Origin: Acanthaster planci
Lineage: Eukaryota; Echinodermata; Asteroidea; Valvatida; Acanthasteridae
Direction: 5' to 3'
Length of the DNA stretch: 64,000 nucleotides
Assembly (NCBI RefSeq): GCF_001949145.1
Contig: NW_019091530.1
Location: 350,211-414,210, forward strand
Part shown: piece after piece, positions 23,405-33,922 of the stretch
How the letters are laid out: each line of letters starts with the position of its first letter
Position numbering within the stretch: the first letter of the stretch is position 1
Position numbers and translations under genes: made by a program
The notes under the pieces: generated by a model
What the model was told of the DNA's origin: nothing
The model's database searches: none
Seen by the model: only the letters and a program-made list of their open reading frames with translations

Positions 23405-24405
23405 TTGTATGAAAGCCCTGTAGTGCCATCTAATATGTATTTTCAAAAAGGGGAGTTGTTTTATTCAAGTTCATTTTTATAAAGTGTCTTTTTTCGAAGT
23501 TCGTTTTATTTGGTTTTTTTCAACTTCGTCTTTACGATTTTTTTTCCAAAGTTTGTTTGTACGATATTTATCTTCTCCAGTTCGTTCTTATGGGATCTAG
23601 TTTTAGAAACGTGTCTATTTTTAGAAATATTTTTTTTTACGAAATACATTTTATCAAGTTTGTTTTTTATGAAATACGTGTATATTTTTGCCAAGTTATG
23701 CTAATTTTCAAGAAATACATTTTCAAGTTTGAATTTATTTATCCCACAAAAATTTCCATAACTCATAGAAATGAACATCATAAACTGTATCGTCTTAAAC
23801 CGAACTTAAATAAACATTTTAAAAGTGAGATAATTACACGTCTTGTCTGAGTTTTATGTATGGAGATGTCAAAGGATGCTTTTTATTTCCATTAAACGTG
23901 TTAAATGAAATAGCATGTGTAAATATTTCCAGTTGTGCAAAATGATTATAATGTCATTACATTGTCTTAGAATCAGTGTCCCATATTACCTGCACATCAC
24001 GCTGTCCCATACTGCCTTTGGTGATGACGTCATACTTTGCATCTTAACTGTTGTTATGGAAATAACATGGTGTAAGTTGTATCATTTAAAGGAAAAGTAG
24101 TTGTTACTCTTCCCAACACCCAATGTTTCTTTCTAATTGTTCTCTCAGTCTTCATGCAAATTATGTAAATGAGCTTAATGGTCCATATTACCTGTACTTA
24201 CCTTATCTCGTAAAAACGAATAATTTCCAAAATAGAAACAATGTTTTATTAGAACGAATTGGAGAATGTATGTCTCAAACAAACGAACTTTGGAAATATC
24301 TCTTAAAAACGAAGTTCCAAAAATTCTCCTAACAACGGAATTCGATACAAATGTACTTCACCTTTGAAGATATATACTTGATTGCACTGCAGTGCTTACA
24401 GTCTT
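23405..24405. mobile_element. Foldback element 1: inverted arrays of about 27-bp units
   Basis: A 1-kb AT-rich element. The left half repeats words like CAAGTTTGTTTTTTATGAAA; the right half repeats their reverse complement, for example CTTAAAAACGAAGTTCCAAA (about 24300-24320), so the two halves can pair. The outer ends are imperfect inverted repeats: GAAAGCCCTGTAGTGCCATC (23411-23430) against GATTGCACTGCAGTGCTTAC (about 24380-24399, opposite orientation). There is no protein gene. A second copy with the same left end lies at 46827. Confidence 0.65.
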
Positions 24406-24409
24406 CCAT

Positions 24410-25365
24410 TCATTCGCACATCATCTTCTCTTAATACGCGCATGGTTTATCTCCTCCCCCAAAGACTTGGTCCGGCGTTTGACCAAGCTGCGAAAGCAGA
24501 GTCCAATTGAACCAAATTGGCTGTGTCGGAATGATTTGGCTGCTACTGTTTAACTCTACTTATCCCAACTTAGCAGAACACCGAAGATTTCGGACGGTGC
24601 AGATGCCGTAAATTTCGCTCAGATTGTGCGTCAGTCCGGCAGCCCCATGAATGCAAACTTGACCTCATCAGAGCTCGGGAATCGTGTGCGGGTTTATATT
24701 TTGTGTTTGACTCTAGGGCTGTTAGTAGGCTTTCCACCTAGAAATTCCCGTCTTTGATTTCAAATCATGTGGTCTGATCCCCATGTATATGTGTAGCAGA
24801 AATTCGACCGATTGTGAGCTGAAATCGCCAGGGTTTTGTTCATGAAGTTGGTGGCTAGCCTTGGCTTTGGAAAGAAGGTGGAGTTTGGGAAGTAATCCTG
24901 GCTAAGAGCGCGCGAAAGCAACCCACGGTCGGGCAAAACTGGTAAAGTTAACACAGCAATACGAGTGCACTTTTGATATTACTAACCCCTAAAGCCAGAC
25001 TCGGACCAATCGGTGTCAGTACCACTAAACATTCTAAATCCAAGAACCTATACAAACCATGCATTAAGGCTTGATTTTATACAGACCTCAAAAATTGAAC
25101 AACCGGATATCCTGGACTGTGCATGCGAGTTTCGAAGATGGACAACGCTCCTCAAAGGTGGCGCATGTACTTAATTTCGGACCGGTCATTGTTCTTTCAA
25201 TCACAGTATTTAAAGCTCGCTTCTATCTCATGCATCAGAAATTAACTGCGAGCAATATACAACGTGCATGCAATATTGACCGGGAACTTGTCTGTGGTTT
25301 TTTCACTGAGCAGGAGGACTTCGCTGTTCTCTGACACTGGTCCCTAGTCAAGCTGTCGCTTTCCC
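24410..25365. other. Intergenic stretch with no recognised feature
   Basis: Unique-looking sequence between the EPRS copy B flank with its foldback element and the 3' end of OSTa-1. I see no exon similar to a known family. Confidence 0.5.
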
Positions 25366-25369
25366 TAAA

Positions 25370-25945
25370 GCTCGTTTCTCACTTGGCTGCGACTATTGGC
25401 GGCAAATTGCGAACGGCATTTCCGAAAGAGTTTCCAAAATGTCTCGAAACGCTCGTGGGGGTTCTCAATTTCCTCGCTTGAGTCGCAGGGTCTCGCTTTC
25501 GTGTCGCGGGAATTTTGAACGATTCAAAAAAAATGTGCGACATATTTTCTCTCAAAATAGTCACAGAGTCGTCGCAAGTGTCTCGAACCCTTCTCAATTT
25601 AGTTTCCATGAGTCAGAAAGTGCCAGAAATATTAGACAACGTTGTGAGGGGTTGGCAACCTGTGAAACAAAACTGTGACTGGTTGAAGGCAAAAATGAGA
25701 ATCTGACATTCCAAGTGCGAGACAGGCGCGAATGTCATGCTACATGAACAGTCGCACGGCATGTATGTGAACTCCAGGCAAATTCTGGCCGAAATTTTGC
25801 CGGGAGCTCGTGCGCTTCCCCTGCAAATGACATACGCAAATGATTCATAAGCCTTACCAAATCAGTGTGAGTCCACGTGAAAATTGTCGCTAGATTCGCA
25901 GATTTTCATACAATTTTGTGTCTCCAATAGTCGCGATCTGTCGCA
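25370..25945. mobile_element. Possible MITE rich in TCGCGAC/TGCGACTATTGG words
   Basis: The left edge has TGGCTGCGACTATTGGCGGC, and the right edge has CAATAGTCGCGATCTGTCGC, which is roughly its reverse complement. The interior repeats GTCTCGAA and GTCGCAA words in both orientations. No target duplication was defined. It lies just 3' of the OSTa-1 stop codon and may form part of the 3' UTR. Confidence 0.4.
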
Positions 25946-25978
25946 ACCTACTGAGATACGGGCTTGAGAAGTACGCGG

Positions 25979-28900
25979 TTATACCGTGATGACACTTCCA
26001 TATCCCTCTTTGAGATTGCTGCTGCTGCGTGAGCGGCGTATGGACAGCGGCGTCTTCTCCGTGGCCTTGTTCAGGTCGGTCGCTTCCAAGGCCTTCTCCA
26101 GCAAGGACCCGCCGCCGGCTTTCACCAGCGACCCCGCGTACGTGCTGGACTTCTTCAGCTGCGGCGGTAGAAACAACACGTTCCCCTTCAGGGTACGGAG
26201 GTTCTTGATGCAAATTGGCTGGAAGATTAGGCTCTCAATGATTACGAGGAAACCGTTCCACACTGTGGCGAAAGAAAAATAGGAAGAGGTGATACTATTT
26301 TCTTTGATCGACCGGGGGATCAAAAGTCTTACTTTTCCGACATCCTTGGGATTCGAGTGTGTCATTTTTCTGGTTATGATGAACCTTGTTCGTTTGTTTG
26401 TTTGTTTTGTCCTCACCTTTTTTTTCTTAAGACCTTCCTGATGCACAATAACTAGATAAATTTTGCTAAAACTTATGTGATTGTGCCCCCCCCACAAAAA
26501 TTCGGTTTTACCCCCTAATATTCGGTTATTGATCCACCATGAAGGAGTATCAGGGTGATCAATATCAAGTCAGATCATATTATTTTGAGCAATCTTTGGG
26601 CAAATTCAGCAAGGCAATACTGTGCCTAAATAATTATGCACAATAAAAATACAGAGTATGCCGTAGTGCCATTATGTGTACTGCACCATTGAACATACCC
26701 CATGCACGGTGGATACCTTTTTTTTTCCAAAATTGCTCAACACTCTAAACTTCAATCGGCTTTGTGAGTCAGTCGAATCTAATTTGGAAGGATAGAGTGG
26801 TCACTAGCCGATTAGCAAGGCCAGCTATTATTTGGATAACTTGGCACGATTGCTGAGCGAATCTCTAATCTTTGTCGAATGTACCCGGAACTTTAACAAC
26901 ACAAAACACTCGTATGGGGATAAACCTCAGACTTTCACATCGAATCACTGGATTGGATGACAAACAAGCGTTTGATTTTAAGCATAATCTAGGTTTTATC
27001 TTGCCGTATTGATAATGAAAATGTATGACCTCAAGTGTAGGATGTTACTTTTCGCTGAAACATGTACATATCCGTTGAAAAAGAAATTGGGGAATTGGTT
27101 TAGAATTGTACTGCATGCGAGCAAAGCGATAAAGGAAATCAGTTTATATACACCCGCTATTGGTATCGACAGTTCTCGAAATATCAACGACATGGGGTTC
27201 GTAAAATATCCTGTTTTTGTTATGTTACCGTGGCCGCTACCGGACCTGAAGATCTCTCAAAAATAGTTGACATCTTTTGGCCTGGGAGCCAGGCTTTGCG
27301 TAACCCCACGGAGGAAGCTAATCAGTCAAACATTAATTTTTGTCCCGAAACCTTATGAGAACATGCTCTTTATAATATCAGTGGTGGCTGTATTGAAAAA
27401 GTATTTTGGAAAAATAAGAGTATATAAAAAGTAAAGAGAAAGCCCCAGATATCGTTAATTAAAGAGCGCGTCTAAGGAAGACATGTTTTCTCCGATTTTA
27501 TCTGTTGAAATCAATATGGAAGTGTCGAAGGCAGTGCCACTTGTCTTCAGAGCTCAACTCTAAAAAGCTAAACGGGGCTATTTTCCTGTTCATGCAAGTT
27601 CTGAATGTAGACTGCGTCATTCAGAGAAAACGAGGCGGAACCCCCGCACTGTGTTTGTAGCGGATAAACCCTTGTGCACGCCAAGCAATGCCTACATGCA
27701 GTACAATGTATGTAGGCATTGCTTGACATGCACAAGGACATATTTATTTGAACAGATAAAATTGGTCGGAGAAAACATGTTTTCCTTAGAGGCGTTCTTT
27801 TAAGTGTCAGTCATCAGCCTAAAAGAATGAACGTGATTTGCCAACGCGGTAGGAACGAGTTTCTTATCCTGATTCCGATTGGTCAATGCTAACCTATTGA
27901 CATTCACCGTCATAGTTCAAGACAGAATATCATACTTGTAGAAGGGATTCCCGCAAGGGTCATCTAAAATCAAAATCTTCAATGCCATACAATGAAAAAA
28001 TAACTTTATCCGGGGTATTTAATAACCACTAATTGATTAAAGTTTTGCGGGCTCACATCTTCCATAGCTTCGTGGCAAATGCATTTCTTGCTTGTCATCC
28101 AATACCTTGATGCAATGCTATGTCAACGAGGTTTTTATTGAAGGTTTATTCGAACTTTTGCCTGGACCATTTTGGAGGAATTGAGAAATTTTTGGAATTT
28201 CTTGATAAACCTTGTGTGGCCTGTCTTATAGGGCGAGAATTTTTAAAATTTTTATTTCACATTTTATTTTACACACTTGGGGAATAAGGGGAAACGTAAG
28301 TCCCAATCCCTTGAACAAACTTTCACGTGATAACAAAATATAGCCTTTTTTGAGGGGGGCGTGGACCCTGTTGACACTCCATGGATTTGTCGCTACAGGT
28401 AGACGGCATCTAAGAGAGAAAAGTGACACCTGACAACACGATCCCAACAATTCCAAATTCCTGAGGTTGGAAATCTGGAAATCTCTCTCCAGAGTCAAGT
28501 TAACTCACTGCTGTCGCGGGATTTGTACGGGTACGGATTACTGCAGGACACCGCGCCCACGATGAAGTTGATCAGCGTGCTCTGGACGTTGCACATCAGC
28601 AGAGCAAACTGGACGATGACGAATTTGGGCCCGGTGCTGTACTTGTACTGAGTGAGACGAGGCGCGAAGGCAGAACTGAATGAACCCAGAACCTGCATCG
28701 CCGTGAGGGTGCTGATCACGGTTAGAATTTGTATGTAGAGACCCGGTGCCATGTAATTCTGGATTTTAAAAGAGACATGAGAGAGTGGTGAGGAGGAAGG
28801 AAGCTTCAACGACATGCAGAGTGATGTTTTGACGACACACCTAAGGGGAATACAGGACAACGACGTATACATGAATGTATCGGTAGCACCCCTTCTATTT

Positions 28901-31900
28901 TCATGATTCGATGGATTAGACGTCTTTGAAAATAATGTTGTTCACCCATTGTCATAACACATTGGTACTCATGGAACCCTGTGTCCGAATTCAAGGGTAG
29001 ATCCAGAACCAATTAATGTTTACATCATAAATGAAATAGACCGAATAAATTACCTTTGTCTCTCTTTTTTTTTCAAATAAATTTTGTTTAGATCCCTTAA
29101 TTAAGGAAGGGGAACACGGTCCCCTGTCCCCGGATCCGTTAATAACATGCGCAACCTGCTTCTGTGTCAATTTTACATGTTAAAGTTTTGTGTCTGAGTG
29201 TCGCACACGACGGCCAGTTGCCAAGCGTCATGCAACACCGATGCCTAAATCTCAGAAAACTTTTTTTTGGGGGGGAGAGGGGGACTAAAAGCCACATCAT
29301 AGGCGCGGGGAAATCGGATCGCGTACTGGTAGGCTGTAACTTTAACAACATAACATGTAACGAGGGTGATGGGATGTGTGGTACAGTGGATAATGCTGAC
29401 AGTGGTGACAACATGGACTTAGTTGGCAGTGACGACACGAAACAAAGTTGCCTGCGATCATAATTATTTTACGTCGATAATGCGCACGGTATAAATGTGA
29501 AATGAAATTTCTGAACCACCAACAACTTGACGCTTACAAAAGGGTCTTGCATTGGAAAAGTCCCGTCAATGATGAAGGTTTCAGACAGAAACAAGAGTAG
29601 CGGTTGGACGACTGCAACCTGCATGACGAGGAGCTCTAGAACGTTGTATTGACGCCTGGAAATGAGACCAACAAAAGGGGAAAAATGTAAAGCCGTGTCT
29701 GAATAAAGTGGTTGTTAAGGCTATAGGATTAACACACAGGACTGTTGGGATCCTGCAGCCTTTTTGCCAGTAGACTCCATAGCCGCACATGGTATCTCAA
29801 GCCACTACGAACTTACGGGTGCAGCACAGAGCTATAAAACTAGAGCGCTAACTTCTCATTCTCCACGCGGAGAAAATCATGACGCCGTCCTGGGCACAGA
29901 CATTTTGAATTCATGTGCGTACTTGTGGAAAATTCGAAATCAGATGAATGAGTATCGAGTAAAGTATTCTAAATGCAACGCGCAAGTACAACGTACACGA
30001 AAGTCAGCGCGTCTTTTGAATAAGATGCACTCGTACAGAGCAATGGCACGTTTATTTACATCCGTAGCTGATAATTTGGAAACGAAAATTTCCCTAACGT
30101 TCGAGCAAGGTCGTCCGATCTATCTTGTCCCCCACCATATAACTCGCAAAGAGTAATTTATAGATGTATTCTAATCAAGACTTGAAACTGCCGTGATGGC
30201 ATCAACCTGTGAAGGTTTGCAACAGCACGGGTGTGACCATCTCTTTAGTTTATAGAGAGAAGTGTGCGTTGCAAAGTCTTGGTGGCGCACTATTGTGAAT
30301 CGACAAGTTGTTTGTTCCCAGACAGTCCACCTTTGTAAAAGATGTGCATCTCTTCTCGTTTTGGCTCTAGTCTACTGTTTTTGTCATTCAAGTCTGCATT
30401 TCTCACCTTTTCAAGATTCCGCGGCACTTCTTTGGTGGACAGCAACAACAGCACGGAGGCTTATTGTACTTGACAGGGTCATCTTTCATCTTACCTATCA
30501 TGGCGTCTTCCCCGCCGAAGTAGTCAACAAGGAGTGCTAAGTAGTTGTAAACTGTGGGGAATAGAAACCTGTCCCCAGAGAGGGAAAGAATGGAGAAGGA
30601 AAGGAAAAATATCAAGAATAGAACCAAAATGACGCAAGACATTTATGGGTTATCGACTTTTAACATGGACAGACGCCTGTTGTTTGTCTGAAAATTGGCA
30701 GATTAAAAAAAGTTAAAATGCGACCGTCCCAAATTGAACTCTGAGCGGTAAGGTGGAGTTATTTACCCTCAATTCAGGCTGAGTCAATTCAGTGTCGGCA
30801 GGTATTTTAATTGTAAGAATTTTAACTTGCCATCTTGACAAACTATAACATAACTATAAACTACCTTAACTGGGGTGTCCCATTTAAGGTCTTGTCGGCA
30901 TCATGAGCCATCGCCGTGATTTGGGTTTACAAGTTAGTTGCTGGCATCTTTGACACACACATTGAATCTCGTCCACATGATGACTTCGGCTCCAGGAAGG
31001 AGGCCAGTTAATTACAACTTTGAGTTCCGATTTTAATACTCACAAATTTGCGCCGGCTTTGGAAAGAAGAGCAGCTTTGGGTATGTACAAACCGCACAAA
31101 AAGACGATACAGAACACCTTAGAGGAAGAAAGAATAATCATAATGAAGTCTTTGAAGGGAACACGGTTTGGGTTTTAAGGAAATGGCTCGCTCCCATGGG
31201 GGCATTGCAACATTTTTCGGAGTTCACGCCCATGATTCTGAGGTATTTTTATGCAAAGGGGTAGTTTTCATCCACCTTCTTTATTATTAGTTTTTCACAC
31301 TTTTACTTTTCTCCTTTTTGCCCAGTGGTTATCTTTTTCTTCGTTTTCCAGGGGTGGATGGGGAGTACCCTCCCCCTCCGTCCTTACGACGCCCATGCTT
31401 TCTGTACATCAGTAAAATTAAGCATTCGGTGCAAAACTTCACACTTTGGTGCATGTAATTTTAATTGGGAAGATATTTTTTACCACTTTCCACCAGACTT
31501 GTGTGACTCCTGACTCAGACTCGAGTCCAACTCAAGTCACATTTTTAAAACTGCGACTCGGGCTTGAGTCACTTTGAAAAATGACTCGGACTCGAGCTCG
31601 CGGACTCGGACCCGGACTTGACCCGGATGATTTGGGACTCGGACTGAGACTCGAGAGATGTGACTTGGACTCGATGTTTCATGACTCGAATACAAGCATG
31701 CTTTCTTCTACTGCAAACTATGCGTGAGGACGATTAGTCATCTTTTTTGGTTAATGTTATTGAAAAGTGCATTTTTGAAAATTTTGTTTTTAAATTTCAA
31801 TAATTTCAGAGAAATAGGATACCCCCGCAAGAAAGGAAAGTGTCAGAAAGTAAAATGTCCAAAATTTTGAAAAACTTCGGCGCTTAAATAGGTGTGACAT

Positions 31901-33098
31901 TGAATATTTTTCCTAAAAGAGATCATACTTTTGCACACGAATACAAGCAAATTCATTATATCATAGGACTTAAATGGCACTAAAATACTCTCAAAATGGT
32001 AAAATAAAATTAAAATGGAGGTTAAATTAATGAAACAAAAATGTATTTGCAAGACTAGCACTTTAAACCATAGAAGAGCTTGTTCCAGACAAGGAGGCAT
32101 GTGGCCTAGTGGTTGGGTTTTGTAGTTTCTGATCATAGGGTCGGGGGGTTCGAATCCAGCTGTGGCAGCATGTTGTGATCTTGGGCAAGTCACTTTACCC
32201 TATGTGCTTCTCGATCCCTCCAGGAGTAAATGGGTACCTGTGACGGCAGACACGGTTATGGTCGGCCGTTTGCGCCAAAATGGCAGCATCAGGCTAGTAT
32301 ACTCCCCAGGGATCTGACATGGTTTCAGGAATGTTCAGATGATGTGAGCCCGATTTGCATGAATAATGATAATAAATACCCAGAGACATTCCTAGATGCG
32401 CTATGTAAGAACTGTTAGTGCATGTATTAAAAGAGCTTGTTTCGGACAATCTCACACACGGGGCAGTGCGGATTCTGCCCCTAAGAACTCGGCTGCCTCA
32501 TTCCCGATTGTCTTTACGTGTGGTTCGCATCTGTACAGTTTCCGACTTACGGTTTTGTTGGTTATTTGAAATTCAAGGCTACATGTGTGTCGGCCAGCAT
32601 GTCTCGAGCACTCAATGAAAAAAGTGTACATACTTGGTTGACCTGTCTCAGAAAAATGTGCGCTGCGTGCGAACGGTATTTCCATTTTTCACAACGATGT
32701 TGTCAAACGAACTGCCTGATGTTACTTTAAAAAAATCCTGAAAGCTCGGCACGTGAAAAAAATCTCACAGCGACGTTATGACGATGATTGCAGCGAGTTC
32801 TACACCTCCTTTGGGCTCTTCAAGGGTTAAAGGGACTTAGCTTACCCCCGTGCTTCAATTTCGATGAGCCCCGTTCTTGTGCATAACAGTGACCATTAAT
32901 TTTACAACACGTGTTGCAAATGAGAAGTATTTCTCACCGGCCAGATACTGTACAGCCACATCATGGAGGTGGATCTCTCTGCGTGTGGAATGTTCTTCGA
33001 TATCCAGATGACACCGTCGATCATGATAACTGTTTGAACTGCCGTGATGACAGTAGCGATGATCAGACAAGCCAGGCCCCCTGGGTTGTGTTCAAAAT
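25979..33098 (-). CDS. OSTa-1: organic solute transporter alpha-like (SLC51A family), exons 2-7
   Basis: Membrane transporter subunit of the SLC51A family; in vertebrates OSTalpha pairs with OSTbeta to export bile acids and steroids. Exons in transcript order: 33098-32938, 31117-31044, 30568-30407, 29655-29538, 28758-28509, 26262-25979. All have GT/AG borders with matching phases and give 348 residues plus a split codon at the start. Seen in order: a first membrane helix (LIIATVITAVQTVIMIDGVI), WLYSIWP, the second helix (VFCIVFLCGLYIPKAALL), NYLALLVDYFGGE, the cysteine cluster KPPCCCCCPPKK that matches human OSTalpha, two or three further helices, KFVIVQFALLMCNVQSTLI and ACSxPY-like SCSNPYPYKS, then a 93-residue last exon with a basic Ser-rich tail (SIRRSRSSSN). 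The initiator exon was not found. The tail is longer than in OSTa-2. Confidence 0.88.
27459..27803. mobile_element. TTAA-flanked palindromic MITE (piggyBac-like)
   Basis: A 345-bp element bounded by TTAA at 27459-27462 and 27800-27803. The ends are inverted: AGAGCGCGTCTAAGGAAGAC on the left against AAGAACGCCTCTAAGGAAAA on the complementary right end, continuing through ACATGTTTTCTCCGA on both arms. A second inner hairpin at about 27672-27738 pairs CAAGCAATGCCTACAT with its complement. The left arm carries extra sequence between the two hairpins. TTAA targets are typical of piggyBac elements. It lies in the last intron of OSTa-1. Confidence 0.7.
30407..30568 (-). CDS. OSTa-1 exon with the OSTalpha five-cysteine motif
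   Basis: A 162-bp exon (phase 2 in, phase 2 out) encoding YNYLALLVDYFGGEDAMIGK followed by KPPCCCCCPPKKC. In human OSTalpha the equivalent is EGFGG followed by a CCCCCPCC cluster. The same exon in OSTa-2 and OSTa-3 is also 162 bp, but its cluster is reduced to LLCCFFC. The acceptor at 30569 was chosen because it reproduces the family exon length. Confidence 0.9.
31490..31700. repeat. GACTCGAG-rich degenerate repeat
   Basis: Dense repetition of GACTCGGACTCGAG and its near-palindromes (ACTCGAGTCC, CTCAAGTCAC) over about 200 bp in an intron of OSTa-1. Such short subterminal arrays are common in DNA transposon relics; no ends were recognised. Confidence 0.6.
32090..32380 (+). mobile_element. tRNA-derived CORE-type SINE
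   Basis: A tRNA-like head with A-box TGGCCTAGTGG (about 32102) and B-box GGTTCGAATCC (about 32148), then CTTGGGCAAGTCACTTTACC, the conserved 3' word shared by MIR/CORE-like SINEs and L2/CR1 LINE tails, and an ATAATGATAATAAAT tail near 32370. It lies in an intron of OSTa-1 on the opposite strand to the gene. Confidence 0.8.
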
Positions 33099-33748
33099 CT
33101 GAAAGAACAGAAATCGTCTTTACACGGATTCACCTCAGGTTGATATCCATCTTCATTCGAAGTCAAATGGAAAACATGCTGTTAAGTATAAGGCGTTGAC
33201 TCGTTTACAGTATAACGACCCCTGACGACAATTGAATTTTAATGAACTGGATTTCTAAGTAGAAGAAAAGGCATTTAGACTACTGAAATTCGAGGAAGTG
33301 AAAATGTTGAAGTTCGTATGAGGAACTTTTTGACAGAGTATAGCCTCATCAGCAAAGACAATAGGCTGGAAAATTTAAACGATGAATACAATTAATTTGT
33401 TGCTTATACTTCATGAAATTGTTCTCTGCTTTTTTGGGGAGGGGGATTCATGTGGTCCTTTTCTTAGAACTTCCCGATTAGTATACGCCTATACAAATGA
33501 AGTGTTTTGCTAGTGGAAATCGTTATAACTAAAGGAGTCCAAATACTGAACTCGTACATGTCCAATCAGAAATAATTTAAATGTTTTTCATGCGAAATAC
33601 AGTTATGTTTTACCTTTAGACCTTAGATTGATTGGCAAATTGATGGGCACTCAATGACCCCTCTTCAAATTTTTCAAGTGTTTGATTAAATACGATTTGT
33701 TGTCAGGTATAGTTCATTTGACTCGGACCGGCCAGCCGACCCCGGCAA

Positions 33749-33820
33749 GCTCGGTGGTCGAGTGGTTAAGACATCTGCACTAGTAAGCAGGAGGTCGTGG
33801 GTTCGAGTCCCACCCGAGCA
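33749..33820 (+). tRNA. tRNA-like sequence, probably a tRNA pseudogene or SINE head
   Basis: A 72-base cloverleaf: acceptor GCTCGG/CCGAGC (six pairs, seventh T-C mismatch), D stem GTC/GAC, anticodon stem TCTGC/GCAGG, T stem GTGGG/CCCAC with TTCGAGT loop, and matches to A-box (TGGTCGAGTGG) and B-box (GGTTCGAGTCC). The anticodon loop ACTAGTAA has 8 bases rather than 7, so no anticodon can be assigned with confidence. It is followed by a short tail and a TA microsatellite, which favours a SINE over a working tRNA gene. Confidence 0.55.
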
Positions 33821-33887
33821 AGCTTATGAGGTTTTTTCGCAAGCTCTCGGACAAGCACTGAGCATAGAGTGGGTAAGGGCAAACCCG

Positions 33888-33922
33888 TTATATATATAAT
33901 TATATATATATATATATAGTTG
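33888..33922. repeat. TA microsatellite
   Basis: A run of TATATA with one AATTA interruption, directly after the tRNA-like unit and its tail. It is consistent with a SINE 3' end. Confidence 0.85.

Noticed and set aside
28806-29463. Frames of about 70 to 99 codons on both strands
   Set aside because: They lie in an OSTa-1 intron with low-complexity runs (TTTTTTTTGGGGGGG) and no homology that I can see.
29764-30156. A 130-codon plus-strand frame inside the OSTa-1 intron region
   Set aside because: No recognisable domain; it lies antisense to the intron between two OSTa-1 exons, and the composition looks like ordinary non-coding sequence.
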